Source: Calvatia gigantea
Taxonomy: Eukaryota > Basidiomycota > Agaricomycetes > Agaricales > Lycoperdaceae
Direction: 5' to 3'
Assembly (NCBI GenBank): GCA_025093985.1
Contig: JACAAK010000001.1
Location: 1,426,001-1,490,000, forward strand
DNA: 64,000 nt
Part shown: one piece after another, positions 1-10,640 of the stretch
How the letters are laid out: every line of letters starts with the position of its first letter
How positions within the stretch are numbered: position 1 is the first letter of the stretch
Notes under the pieces: generated by a model
Database searches by the model: none
Seen by the model: only the letters and a program-made list of their open reading frames with translations
What the model was told of the DNA's origin: nothing
Program-made: the position numbers and the translations under genes

Positions 1-111
1 AACGCCTGGAATAACAAGTTGTACCACTCGTCAACTACCTTTTGTATGACCGCAGTTTATCCAACGACCACAGTCTACACTCAATCAACTGCCCACCTTT
101 GCAAGCGTTGA

Positions 112-735
112 TTACGAACTTGCCAAGCCACAGCATTTCCGGATCCTATCCTCCAAGTTTGCTTTGATTCGATCCCGCCATTCCCAGTCAAGCACCGCAT
201 AAGACTTCACGTCCTCATATTCCCCACTGTTTATCCCTCGCCACGCCTCCTTCCTCAGTGCCTCACACCGTATTCCCGTCTTCTCCAACCACCTCTGCAT
301 CGGCGTATTATCCGCGGCAGTTTCAAACGTTCCCCGGTGCATTTTCTTCTCTTCAAAGAGCCATTTCATCGGACAATACATCAATTCCGTCCCATACCCC
401 TCCCCATGTTTCCCAGGAGCAACCAGAATCCCAATCTCGCATGTATTGTTTCTCTCCTCGAAATTGAATATCCCCGTGATACCGATCAATTCTCCTCGAC
501 TCCCATCTTTCTTCATTGTAAATGCGTAAAACTCTACAAATGTTGGATCCTCTGCACGCTTTTCTCGACGAACACGGACGTCCTCCGCCGTCATGATATC
601 GGGAAGGACGCGTAAGTATTTGATCGTCTCGGGATGAGTCCTGTAGACTGCCACGATCTCATCTAGTTCGGGGTCCGGAGGAGCGAGCTGGACACGACCA
701 GAGCACGATTCGACGGTGATTGCATGTTGGGGCAT
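112..735 (-). CDS. GNAT-family N-acetyltransferase, 207 aa, single exon
   Basis: An uninterrupted 207-residue frame that looks like a GCN5-related acetyltransferase of the RimJ/RimL-like group, which transfers acetyl from acetyl-CoA to an amine. The sequence shows a central beta-hairpin region (residues about 75-100, GELIGITGIFNFEE), then the acetyl-CoA-binding motif A at about residues 101-118 (GILVAPGKHGEGYGTELM, matching the Q/RxxGxG/A pattern), then a helix and the typical NTPMQRWLEKTG stretch near 143-154. About 200 residues is the usual length for this family. The ATG at 733-735 is the first in frame. The substrate cannot be told from sequence; fungal members of this type are mostly uncharacterised. 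The fold assignment is secure, the function is not. Confidence 0.85.
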   Translation of the reverse strand: MPQHAITVESCSGRVQLAPPDPELDEIVAVYRTHPETIKYLRVLPDIMTAEDVRVRREKRAEDPTFVEFYAFTMKKDGSRGELIGITGIFNFEERNNTCEIGILVAPGKHGEGYGTELMYCPMKWLFEEKKMHRGTFETAADNTPMQRWLEKTGIRCEALRKEAWRGINSGEYEDVKSYAVLDWEWRDRIKANLEDRIRKCCGLASS

Positions 736-1753
736 ATTGATTGAATGTGCATTAACTACTCAATGGATGACTTCCCGCAGCATTTAGAATTCTAGATTAT
801 ATTTCTAAATCACTCCAAGTGGCAAGAACGTGACTTGCCAGGAAAGCCGGGTGATGGTATCGTATCGGATCTCAAAAGAGGGCCTTTTCTAAACCTTAAT
901 CTAGAGGAGGCCTCCTACCCCCCCTCCTAGTTGCAGACGCTCGTTATAAACCCTTTTTTGAGGCTCCGCCATCAATTCTCCATTTGGGTCCTTTATCTTT
1001 TGGTTGTGTATGCACTTTCCTGTCTCCAAAATACAATATGCAACTGCTGCAGGTCTCCAAACAATATGGACATAATAGTTATCAAGTCAAATTATTGTAT
1101 CTCTTCACTAGCTGCAACCACTTTTGAAGGATATGAGAGGCTCATCAATTTGTGGCGTGAAATTTGTCATGGCCTCAGCGGTTTGGATTTCATGCAGTAG
1201 CTCGGCTGATTTTTCGGCACTAAGTGCCATTAAGGTTTAGAAATTGGATCTAGAATTCTAAATCCTACGGAAAGTCATCCAATTGCACAGATTTTTAAAC
1301 CAATTTTGTTATGGTTGTCAGCTGACGTGTCCACATGGGATGGTCGCAGCGGTTAGCCGATCGATCCGCACCGCTCCGGTTATAATTTCCATTTGCCTGC
1401 ACAGTGCGAGTTCCGAAGAGCCTGGTAAGATTGCGGGGTATGGTCATTTTGATCAGGGGTGCGCAAAAAGAGTCATGACCAGGAACATACCCTAAAAACC
1501 TTGTCCTGTGTGACTTGTGAGTGATATTGGGTTTCGGGTCTCTTGATGAATCCAGGTGGACTAGAAAATAGATGTTACTCACAAAACCGATTTCAAGGTT
1601 TGGGTGTTAGGAAAAGGGAGAATGTACGAACCCGTTGCGCTGGCATCAACCTTTTCTTTGAATTTCCCATACCTTTGACTCGATTGTATCTTCAGTGATT
1701 AGCTGGTAGACTTGGACCAGTTCCTTTTGACTGATTCTGTTTACTCAGTCACA
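736..1753. other. Intergenic region, about 1 kb, no gene seen
   Basis: The stretch holds only short overlapping open frames with no recognisable protein character. It would contain the promoter of the GNAT gene, which reads away on the minus strand, and the insertion site of the transposon that follows. No RNA gene or repeat was recognised. Confidence 0.5.
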
Positions 1754-1755
1754 TA

Positions 1756-1966
1756 CAGTAAGGGACAAAACCCTTCCAATGATTTTGACTTTTTCATGAA
1801 ATCTCAAATAACTCAGCAACCACTAAGCCAATTCATTTCAAATTTTAAATGAAGGTAGTCATGCTTCTTATCTACAAATATGTTTAAGCATTTAATATTA
1901 TACTTTGTTTCTATGGAGATATGAATTATTGAATATTATGAGTGCATTGGAAGGGTTTTGTCCCTC
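1756..1966. repeat. Left terminal inverted repeat, itself palindromic
   Basis: The outer end reads CAGTAAGGGACAAAACCC and the inner end (about 1945-1966) carries the same motif inverted, CATTGGAAGGGTTTTGTCCCTC. The whole arm can therefore fold on itself. It matches the inverted complement of 3149-3360: almost perfectly over the outer part up to AACTCAGCAACCA, then more loosely, then again at the inner motif. Confidence 0.9.
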
Positions 1967-2104
1967 ATCTTCTCCAGGCACATAACTCTGTTTACTGCTC
2001 TCAAACAAATTCAAATAAAATCATATGATGAGAGTAGATTGTGTATAAAGATGAAAGCTTACTTCTCCAGGCCAAAGTAACCCAATAACTTATCTTCTGT
2101 TGAC

Positions 2105-3121
2105 ATGAAACCTCTCTCTTCTTCTCAGATTGATCATATCCTCTTTCTCCTTGACAAAGGACATACTGCTACCCAAATTGCTTCCACTACTGGTTATTCC
2201 CTCAGTACTATCTCTAGAGTTTGCTCTAAATATAGGCCAACAATTTCCAAATCCACTGGTGGCCATCCAAGCAAGCTTTCCCCCTCTGATACCAAATATG
2301 CCATTCGACTTCTCACCTCTTGCAAGGCTGATAATGCCTCTCAGGTCACAAAGGCCCTCCAAAATGTTACCAACCAACCTGTTTCATCCAAAACAATTTG
2401 AAGGACACTCAAAAGGGCAGGGATGAAGGCTGTAGTGAAGAGAAAATGGCCTTTACTCACTAGGGTTCACAAGCAGAAGAGGCTGGTGTTTGCAAAAACA
2501 TATGCAAACTGGACTGTGGAGGACTGGAAGCAGGTAGTTTGGACAGATGAGACTAAAATCAATCAGATGGGGTCAGGTGGAAGGCATTGGGTGTGGAAAA
2601 CAGTAGGAGAGGGGCTTAGTAACAGGCTGGTGAATGGAACTGTCAAGTTTGGAGGAGGTTCTTGCATGATATGGGGGTGCATGCTATGGCAGGGGCCTGG
2701 CCATATACACCACATTGAAGGTACCATGGATGGTGACCTTTATGTTCACATTTTGGATGACAAACTTTACCAAAGTCTCAAGAAATACAGGAAGAAGAAG
2801 TGGCAAGTCCTTTTCCAACAGGACAATGACCCCAAACACACAAGCAAAAAAGCAAAAATGTGGCTTGAAAACAGTGGTTTAAAGGTTATGGAGTGGCCAC
2901 CACAGTCCCCAGACCTTAATCCCATTGAACAGCTCTGGACTTATGTCAAAAACAGGCTAGAAGAGTATGAAAACTACCCTTCCAGCATAACTGAACTCAG
3001 AGAAAGGGTGGATATAGAATGGGGCAAAATTCCTGCATCAGTGTGTCAGAATTTGATAGAGAGTATGCCTAGGAGGGTTCAGGCTGTTTTACAGGCCAAA
3101 GGGGGCTATACAAAGTACTAG
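2105..3121 (+). pseudogene. Tc1-family transposase with one in-frame stop
   Basis: Two open stretches, 2105-2401 and 2423-3121, lie in the same frame and are separated by a single TGA at 2399-2401. The codon sits in SKTI-stop-RTLKRAG, where Tc1 transposases normally have arginine (TIRRTLKRAG), so a CGA to TGA transition explains it. The first part has the paired-type helix-turn-helix DNA-binding region (LDKGHTATQIASTTGYS, SLSTISRVCSKY). The second has the DDE domain: first Asp in VVWTDETKIN, second in FQQDNDPKHTS, and Glu in SPDLNPIEQLW. There are 34 residues between the second Asp and the Glu, hence DD34E. About 338 codons in all is normal for Tc1 enzymes. Apart from the stop the frame is intact, so inactivation is recent or the stop is read through. 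Confidence 0.93.
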
Positions 3122-3148
3122 AGAACTGATTTTGTGTAGTTTCAGACA

Positions 3149-3360
3149 GAGGGACAAAACCCTTCCAATGGACTCATAATGTTGATTAATTCATATCACC
3201 ACAGGAACTTAATATTACATAATGCTGTTTATACCTATTTGTAGATAAGATACGAGACTACCTACATTTAAATTCTGAAGTGGATACCTTTACTGGTTGC
3301 TGAGTTATTTGAGATTTCATGAAAAAGTCAAAATCATTGGAAGGGTTTTGTCCCTTACTG
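3149..3360. repeat. Right terminal inverted repeat, itself palindromic
   Basis: Counterpart of the left arm. It begins with an inner inverted motif copy (GAGGGACAAAACCCTTCC at 3149) and ends with the outer copy GGGTTTTGTCCCTTACTG at 3360. The middle of the arm has diverged from the left arm by scattered substitutions and small indels. Confidence 0.9.
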
Positions 3361-3362
3361 TA

Positions 3363-3720
3363 TCTGGTGCCTAGCGTGGTGGTGGAAATGATGGTCTATG
3401 GGTACTCATCACCATCGCCGTGGCTGATAGACTGAGGCATTCTCATCGTTTCGGTAGCTCAGGACCATCCCATCGAGGCCGACCTGCTCCCAGAAACCTT
3501 ATGGTATTCGGTATATCAACGCATTTCTCATATAACATAATAAATTCAGATTATTATCCACAATAATTTGGTGGTTCTGTCGTTTCCCAGCTGTTCTGGA
3601 GGCAAGTACTTCGAAGCATCTGCATCAATGATCATGGTGTTTTGGGAAAGTCCGTGGGAATCTGATAAGTCGGGTCGATGTGAAGATCCAGTGAGTCGTC
3701 GACTTTCGTTGCTTGTTACA
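3363..3720. other. Intergenic, 358 bp, upstream of the aminopeptidase
   Basis: No open frame of note. It lies between the transposon end and the proposed ATG of the aminopeptidase, so the transposon sits within about 360 bp of that start and may be part of its upstream region. Confidence 0.4.
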
Positions 3721-5533
3721 ATGGCCTACCGAGGTGTGTAACCTCCCGATTTTGCATAACTAGCTTTACAAGGTCTTTGTAGCACAAGAGCACGTCCATA
3801 GAACGTTCGAGCAACTCCTTGCCCTTCTGCCAGAAGCAGACCGAGCCAAGGTGCGCTCACAACCTTCCAGATCACCCAGTAACTCAGTCAATCTGGCAGC
3901 CACAAATCTTGCTCCTCGCTGGCGAAGTAACTGGTTTCCGCAATGACACAGATCGTGAACTCCCTTTCCGTCAAGAGTCTAATTTTTTCTACCTGACAGG
4001 ATGCAATGTCCCTTCTTCTCTCCTTCTCGCGTCATTCAGAGCCGGCAATGCTACCACTGCGTTGTTTGTACCCAAGGCTGAAGAAGCTGACATTATGTGG
4101 TCAATCCCTCCCCCTGAACTTCAGGAGGCCAGGGGGTTATTCGATGCCACAAGTGTTCGGCACCCGGCTTCGTTTCCGGAGATCCTGCGTCTACTTTTGG
4201 AAGCCGCCCCCGGTGCTCTGGTGCACACACTTCCTAGGGATTCAACACTGTTACCTCAAATTCCTTCGCAATATCTCGGCTATTTCTTTCCCAATGAAGT
4301 GACGATCAACGACCAATACCTACTCCCGGCCCTTGAGCGCACACGCCTCATTAAGGATGAAGACGAAATTGCCCTGATTAAGAGAGCTAATCAGATAAGC
4401 TCGCGGGCACACGAAACGGTCATGCGCGTTTTGGGACTTGCCGTCAAGAACAAGATCTCGCGGGGCGAAGGCGCCGGTGTTGCGAGGCCCCTACTTCCTG
4501 GCGAGTGGTTGATTGAGAAGGAGGCAGAGGCAGAGGCGATTTTTGTCGCTTCATGCCGAAGGGAAGGGTACCTATTATTTTCCGCTTTCTTGAAATGTCA
4601 CATTGCTGAATTGGTGATGCTGCACATAGTGCCGTACACCAAGCATACCTCCCTATTGTTGCTGCTTCAACCAGAGCCGCCACCCTCCATTATTGCTGCA
4701 ACGATAAAGAATTTGCATGGGGTCCTGTCAACCCTACCGATCATTTGAACATTCATTCACTTACTCCGGGCCACGCTCATGCATCTGAGCCGCACACTCA
4801 ACAGATACAGCCCCAGGTCTTACTCATCGACGCAGGCTGCGAATTCAACAACTATGCCTCTGATATCACTCGCACGATGCCTGTCGGCAACTCCGGCCGT
4901 TTCATGGCGCAATCGGCGGACATTTACGACCTAGTCCTAGCCATGCAAAACGCCGCCTTTTCGATGATTAAACCCGGCGTTCATTGGGATAAAGTCCATC
5001 TCGAATGCCACAAAGTCCTCGTCCGCGGGTTTTTGAAATTCGGGCTGTTCAAGGACGGGACAGAGGAGGAGGTTCTTCAAAGTGGTATCAGTGCTGCATT
5101 CTTCCCTCATGGGCTTGGACATTCACTGGGCATGGATGTGCATGATGTTCCTGAGGCAAGCAAGCCTGAGAATAACTCGACTATACCGAAGGATGGCATT
5201 GGACACACAAGCTTCTATGCCTATCTACGACACCGTCTACCGCTCGAGACAGGCATGGTTATTGTAAGGCCCTTTTCCCACCTTCTGTCCCATCACGCTG
5301 ATCACCGATATATTGGATAGACCGTTGAACCAGGAATCTACTTCCATCCACACCTCCTTGCGCCGGTTATCTCTTCCAAGTATATCAGCGCTGAAGTGTT
5401 AGACACATACAGATCCGTTGGCGGCGTGAGGATTGAGGATGTTGTCGTAATTAAAGAGGGGGGTTACGAAAATTTAACGACAGTAAAGAGCGAGAGGAGT
5501 TGGGTCGAGGGTGTTTGTTCTGGCGAGCTTTAA
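3721..5533 (+). CDS. Xaa-Pro aminopeptidase (PEPP type, M24B metallopeptidase), about 539 aa
   Basis: Removes an N-terminal residue linked to proline, using two metal ions. Proposed exons are 3721-3735, 3773-3850, 3888-4567, 4630-5263 and 5321-5533; these sum to 540 codons in phase. The N-terminal aminopeptidase-P domain shows FRQESNFFYLTG and IEKEAEAEAIFVASCRREG. The catalytic pita-bread domain has the metal ligands in order: DAGCEF Asp, DITR Asp, HGLGHSLGMDVHD His, VEPGIYF Glu and RIEDVVV Glu. The last three introns and the long exons are clear. The first two proposed introns are only 37 bp each and the first exon only 15 nt, so the extreme N-terminus is less certain. The 3' end lies 110 bp from the 3' end of the next, convergent gene. 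Family assignment is firm. Confidence 0.88.
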
Positions 5534-5642
5534 CCCTGTCAAGGTGAACAACTTGAACTTGAATGTATTTGTAATGTTTGTATCCAATGGATGATTAGCA
5601 CTGTTAGTGTGTCTATTGCACATGTATGCGTGCACGTAACGT

Positions 5643-8028
5643 CTAGTGCTGCCCGCTCTTACTGGTGTTCATAGAGAGAGTTCTGCTCTTCCTGCTCGAA
5701 GTGGCTTTTGCGGGTGTCCCGCCAACTTCAGCACCGGAATGTAAGCCGATGGGCAACATTCCAATCGGTGGATTTTGAGCACTCCTTAGCACCTCGTCCC
5801 AACGATTACTGGGGATCGTGTCAACCGCACTCCCAGCACCTAGGGAAGAACCGAGGGCAGAGCCAGCTCTGGACCCCCCAGCTCTGGATCCACTGGCACT
5901 GACATGATAATGGTTCACACCACTACCACTAACATCTCCGCCCCCATCAGTTCGACGACCATAACTCAAAGCACTCCCGCCCGCACTCCTCACGCTCCCA
6001 GCTTTACTCGGTAATTGTTGGTTTTTGGCTGGTGGCGTTGTCAACGATCTCATACTCTCCATATCCGATGAAACAGCCTCATCATCTTCATCGTCTTCCT
6101 CACCAGCAAACAAATCAGGATGGGGTATAACAGGCGGATTCATACTATCCGCTGAAGTATTTCCCATGGCCCATTCACCTTGCGTCTGTAGCGGCTGCAT
6201 CATTGGGGAATTTGTACCTTGTTGATTGTGGTAGTTGTGGGAGGAACCAGCCGGTGAATTGGCGGGATCCATGGCATGAGAGTGTGCTTCTGGGATCGGC
6301 GGGAGGAAAGATGACTCAGAGGTGTTGGGGTTACCGTAAATCGGCCCAGAGCGGGAAAAGTTGAATTGGCCATCGATGTTTGAGGTACCTGGCGCGGACT
6401 ATCGCCGAGGTGGAAGCCCCAAGAAATAGACGGTCAGCTGATCATAATAACTTTTGAGTGGAAAATCAACATACAGGACCTTGAATTTTGATTCTCGGAG
6501 TGGTACTAGTTGTTGAGACGCTTGCGCGCGGGTCGCCTTCTGGAATCACAGGCGGTGGTTGGAATGAGATTGAGGACGCTCCGGATGTCGTCCGTGGTCG
6601 GGTGTAAATAGGCTCGTTAGGTCCGGGGGTCATTATTCTCGCGGATTGTGCACTCTGTTCTCTCTTAAGCGAAACTGTTCTCCATGTCGACAGCCAAACT
6701 TACGAGTGAAGGTTGGTACCGGGCGCTTGACGCATCCCGTGCTTCAGGACTTCCCTCTTGACTCAAAACTTCCTGAATCGCGCTCATGGGTGTCCTTCCA
6801 ACATCATAATATGGGTCAGTGATCATATCCATTTGTGAAAGTGTCGTCGATGCAGACCCAGGCGAACTTGACCGGTGAATGCGAACATTCGTTGAAATAG
6901 GAGGTGGAACCATCCTCGGTTCTTCGTTCTCTTGTGCACCTGATACGGGGGATTGTACGCGTTCAAATGGACGAGAGAATTCGAAAGGTGGTGGAAGGTG
7001 AATGCGATTATCCCCATCGAGATGAGGTATAAAGTTGTCCGGCGGTATGGCGGGGGCGGGTGCACGAGGTGAAGGAGTTGGATTCCGGAAACTACGAGGC
7101 CGGATTATCTCCGGTTCCTCTGGCATTTCAGGGATAGGCTGAACAGAATGGTTTGCCATGCTGGGACCTTGCCCCACAGATGGAGATGTTGGTGGCCCTG
7201 GGGGTGCTGTGGACGGTCTTGAAGGAGGAAAGCTGGGTACTCGAGAATGCTGACGTTGTTGCACTTGTGGTTCTGGCGCGTCTGGTTCTGGCGCCTGATT
7301 CACGTTCCGCATACGCGAAGCTGGCCTATCCTCAGTCTGTGAGAGAGCGCGAGGTCGCCTCATATTTTCCGATTCAGCCTGAGCGATCCTCAATCCTTCT
7401 TGGTAACCTAGTTCCCTGCCCTTTCTGAAGCCATCTTGCAGACCTTCACGTCGACCCTCTTCCTGTGCCCTCATGATATTGATCTCATCCCTCATCTTCC
7501 GTACGGCGGACCTTGCTTCAGCAGCTTCCCTTTCTGCGCGATAGCGTTTTTCATCGATCTCTCCAAGAAGGTCTTGAGCACGGAAGATTTCCTTCTGAGC
7601 CTCGTGGTACTGAATTTTATACAGCCTACACAGGTTGTATCAGTCACCATATCCCAAATAAAATATGTGGGAATATCCGACTTGAGCTCTTCCTCCAACC
7701 TTGAAATGTCACGCAAGGCGCGTAGTTTTTCCTCACAAATAGATCTGAGATACGACATAGCTTCGGAGGCCCGCCGATCTGCATAATCGGCGCGTTCTTT
7801 CTCGAACCTGAGTTGCTCGTAGAGTTTGTGGACAAGCTTTCGCAGCTTTTTAGGGTCTCTGTCATCTCCAAGTAAGCGGTCAAGGCTCTTAAGAGACTGG
7901 CGGCTATGCGCAGAACTCGTCTGGCTCGTCTGGCGCGAGGAGTGAGAAGATGAAGAGGCTACAGCAGTAGCAACAGGGGGCACAGGAAATGGAGGGGGAC
8001 TCGTTCCCCCGTTTTGGATGTTGTCCAT
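5643..8028 (-). CDS. Ser/Pro-rich coiled-coil protein, about 734 aa, unrecognised
   Basis: Proposed exons, in reading order, are 8028-7682, 7625-6704, 6654-6475 and 6398-5643. They total 2205 nt and stay in one frame. Residues about 50-190 form a long charged coiled coil (LVHKLYEQLRFEKERADYAD, then EIDEKRYRAEREAAEARSAV and RREGLQDGFRKGRELGYQEG). The rest is low-complexity Ser/Pro/Gly-rich sequence with an acidic patch (GEEDDEDDEA) near the last exon start. No enzyme motif, membrane segment or signal peptide is visible. The architecture suggests a scaffold or cytoskeleton-associated protein, but that is inference; I do not recognise a named family. The introns have good donors (gtaagt, gtatgt) apart from the first (gtcgga). 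Confidence 0.75.
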
Positions 8029-8296
8029 GATAGTTGTGTACCACGAGGTTGTCGGCGGAGAACAGATGTTGCAGGCGAGTACGTGTGTAATTGATGAACA
8101 GCATCGTGTTTGCGGTGAAGAGTTGAAAACCAACTATCACCATTCGGGACAAGTTCCCGGACTTCCAAACTCCCACCAACACAGAGATCTGATTACAACA
8201 CTGGAGATATGATACAACTATGAATAACACGCATAAAAAGCAGTACCGTTTAAATATATAGTAATGGTGAGGGTATCGGCCCAGGTTCAGAACACT

Positions 8297-8952
8297 TCAA
8301 ACGGTCCCTTCGAACTTGGTTTTGGGTGGTTCATGTTCGGGATCCGATTCAATGGGCTTGTATTCCTTCTTTTTTGCGGGGGCAATGAAGGGAATTGTGA
8401 GACTTCTCGTCACCGTCTGACCTTTGTTTCGACGGCGCCGCCTCACGAACCAGTATATGAGCCCGCCTATTAGCAACAGCCCAAGGACTAGCCAAATTGT
8501 CAACTCGCCCACCCAGACAACAACCGGCCAAAGAAACATACCGGAGCCAATGACTGCGCCAGCAATAATCCCGGCTTTTTTATCCTTTGGACATTTCGCA
8601 ATTTCTCCTCTGTTGGAGGTTTGGTATATCAAGACTTTTGGTTCCGAAGCATTGGCAGCAGACTCACGTTTCTTCGTTTCTGCATTCTGTATGGCTTGAA
8701 CCGTTTGTATGAACGACGAACTTTGCTGATCTTGGACTTGGACCCGGACTTGCTGCCGCTGCTGCTGCTACCCTTCGCCGAGGAGCCCTTCCCTCCACTG
8801 CCATGCCCGCCCCCACCCTTTGCATCAATGAGAGGCACAAGAGTTGCAAGGAGGCCTAAAATCAGTAGGCGGATGTAGGGTACTACTAGCATGTGCGGCA
8901 CGATGACCGACGGTAAATTGATAGGTTTCGGAGATGAGGGGGGGGCTGACAA
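8297..8952 (-). CDS. Small secreted/single-pass membrane protein, Gly/Ser/Lys-rich, frame slip present
   Basis: The N-terminus has a hydrophobic signal or anchor (YIRLLILGLLATLVPLIDA) followed by a KGGGGHGSGGKGSSAKGSS linker. The C-terminal exon (8609-8297) has KCPKDKKAGIIAGAVIGSG, a strong TM segment (WVGELTIWLVLGLLLIGGLI) and an Arg-rich cytosolic tail. A normal 58-bp intron (8610-8667, donor gtgagt) joins the exons only if the first exon shifts by one base somewhere between about 8700 and 8790. This is best explained by one extra base there. The start could be 8952 or the ATG at 8892, directly before the signal segment. Function unknown; the layout resembles fungal cell-surface sensor-like proteins. 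Confidence 0.6.
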
Positions 8953-9916
8953 CTACCTGCTCTTTTTGAGGGCAAGCTGACTACGACAAAATGATTCAGA
9001 GGAAACAAAGTTAAATAAAAACGAAGGGGAACAATGTGGCGATACAGAGGCCCTTGGAAGTTGGCGGTGTTCTAGTTGTCAGCGTGTCCGTTACTTACAC
9101 TAACCTACGTCGACCCTGTCATTTACTTAGGTGAAAATAACCACCATGTATCCTTATCTCCCGCCCTGCATGCAAAGGATATTGTATTCGGGTGGACCAC
9201 ACACACACCCAGTCGCGTTAATCTCGGCCACATTGAAAAAGTTGGGGGAAACCAAGCCCAACAACCCCGAGGGTATGAAACAGCGCCAGGCACCATGCAC
9301 CAGTATTCTGTGCTCAGCGCTCGACCAAAGCCGGAGAGTGTATCACGCCGAAGGACGTGTCTATGGTAACAACGGAACCAACGAACTTGTTCAACATGAT
9401 GTCACGACCATTGCTCGTACCTGCGATCCATTTCGGAACTCATCGCATTAAGGAGTCCAGCTACTAGACCATGTGCCAAACGTGTGATATGTATCACAAA
9501 TCATTAAAACGCCAATTCCAACTCTTTCAAGTTGTTGCGAGCTCTTACAAGGCACGAGCCGCCGAACGTGACTGCCGAACAAAGATACCGAGCAGAAAAA
9601 CAAAGGATAAGTATACATATTATGATACAAATGTTCGAGTTAGATCGTACCAAAGACAAATTTAAAAAGCAAGGTTTTCCAGAGAACCCATAAAACAATC
9701 AGAAATAATAACCATGCACCCATTACACCCCCGTCCCTGCCGAAGTTCCCTCCCAAAGATAGTGATTCCCGTGTCAAACGCTCACGCACCGTACGTGGCA
9801 TCACTCTTCCCCAGACACTGATATTTATCCCAGCTGTCAACACCCAAAGACACCTATCCTCATCCATGTTGGTGCACCGACAACATCGAGGGACAGCATT
9901 CAATGATAGTCATACT
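8953..9916. other. Intergenic, about 960 bp, no convincing gene
   Basis: Short frames occur on both strands (for example 9131-9451 plus and 9640-9903 minus) but lack family motifs and supporting splice structure. The region should hold the upstream region of the 8.3-8.9 kb gene and the 3' untranslated region of the 9.9-10.6 kb gene. Confidence 0.4.
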
Positions 9917-10640
9917 TCATGACAGTCCCTGTGGTGGTGGAGACTTCGGTTGTGGCCAATAGGGCAGCGAAGGTAACTCCCCAGGCTGGAAACTCGCCGA
10001 AAGTGGCTGCCTGTCTTCATCCTTCTCTGAAGACCCATGCGACTCTTGCTTCTTCTTCCACCACTTCCGTAGGAACAACATGGCGGTTATTGCGATGATA
10101 ACACTGCCTATGACTTTTATGTGGTATCAGTTTTCTGATCCAATTCTACATGGGATAGACAAGATGGAATCGGATCTCGCAATGATAAACGAAATGCCAC
10201 TTTTATGGTAACGGTGCCGAGGTGGAGTAGCACGATGACGGATGACGGATGACGGATGACGGATGACGGATGACGGTGGACAGGCGAAGAACAAAATAAA
10301 GCTTACCGCTCAGCATGATAGCCAACTGACCATCCGTTAATTGCGGTGACCCAGAACTTCCGCCCGCACCACTAACACTTGTAGCGCTGGGTCCTGGATT
10401 TGAGAGGCTTGATTGAGCACTCGAGCTCGAAATTGTTTGAGGTTTCGGGGGCCCCGACAGCTCTCCACTTTCAGCATCCCGAGGTGGGAAGGGTGGTAAA
10501 GCCCCTACTCCCACAAACATAATAGGCACCAGGAGCTGAAGGACCATGCAAAGCTTGGAGATTCCTAAAAAGGTGAAGGGAAAATCCCCCCCTAACGATG
10601 CTGACCGCGGCCGCGGTGAGGACTGCCGTACCATAGTCAT
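9917..10640 (-). CDS. Small single-pass membrane protein, Ser/Pro-rich, 174 aa
   Basis: Two exons, 10640-10307 and 10107-9917, give 525 nt in phase. The N-terminal part has a hydrophobic stretch (CMVLQLLVPIMFVGVGALP) that fits a signal peptide or signal anchor. Then comes a Ser/Pro-rich region, then a TM segment made across the splice junction (IMLSGSVIIAITAMLFL), stopped by RKWWKKK and followed by a 45-residue cytosolic tail rich in Pro. The intron is unusually long for this window (199 bp) and contains a heptanucleotide tandem repeat. No family is recognised. The overall design matches the neighbouring 8.3-8.9 kb gene, so they may be related surface proteins, although direct sequence similarity is weak. 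Confidence 0.7.
10234..10275. repeat. Heptanucleotide microsatellite (GATGACG)6
   Basis: Six perfect head-to-tail copies of GATGACG. It lies inside the proposed 199-bp intron of the small membrane-protein gene, which probably explains why that intron is longer than its neighbours. Length polymorphism between strains is likely. Confidence 0.95.

Larger units (their letters stand above)
1756..3360 (+). mobile_element. Tc1/mariner-type DNA transposon, 1605 bp, complete ends
   Basis: The element starts CAGTAAGGGACAAAACCC at 1756 and ends with the inverted copy GTCCCTTACTG at 3360. A TA dinucleotide flanks each side (1754-1755 and 3361-3362), as expected for Tc1/mariner target duplication. The long terminal inverted repeats are about 211-212 bp. 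Between them lies one plus-strand transposase frame with a DD34E catalytic triad. Near-identity of the outer about 78 bases of both ends suggests a fairly recent insertion, but the transposase has a nonsense codon, so this copy would depend on another source of enzyme. Confidence 0.95.

Noticed and set aside
9131..9451. Plus-strand open frames near 9.1-9.4 kb as a gene
   Set aside because: Two overlapping frames of similar length, no motif, no splice partners and biased composition; chance frames in intergenic DNA.
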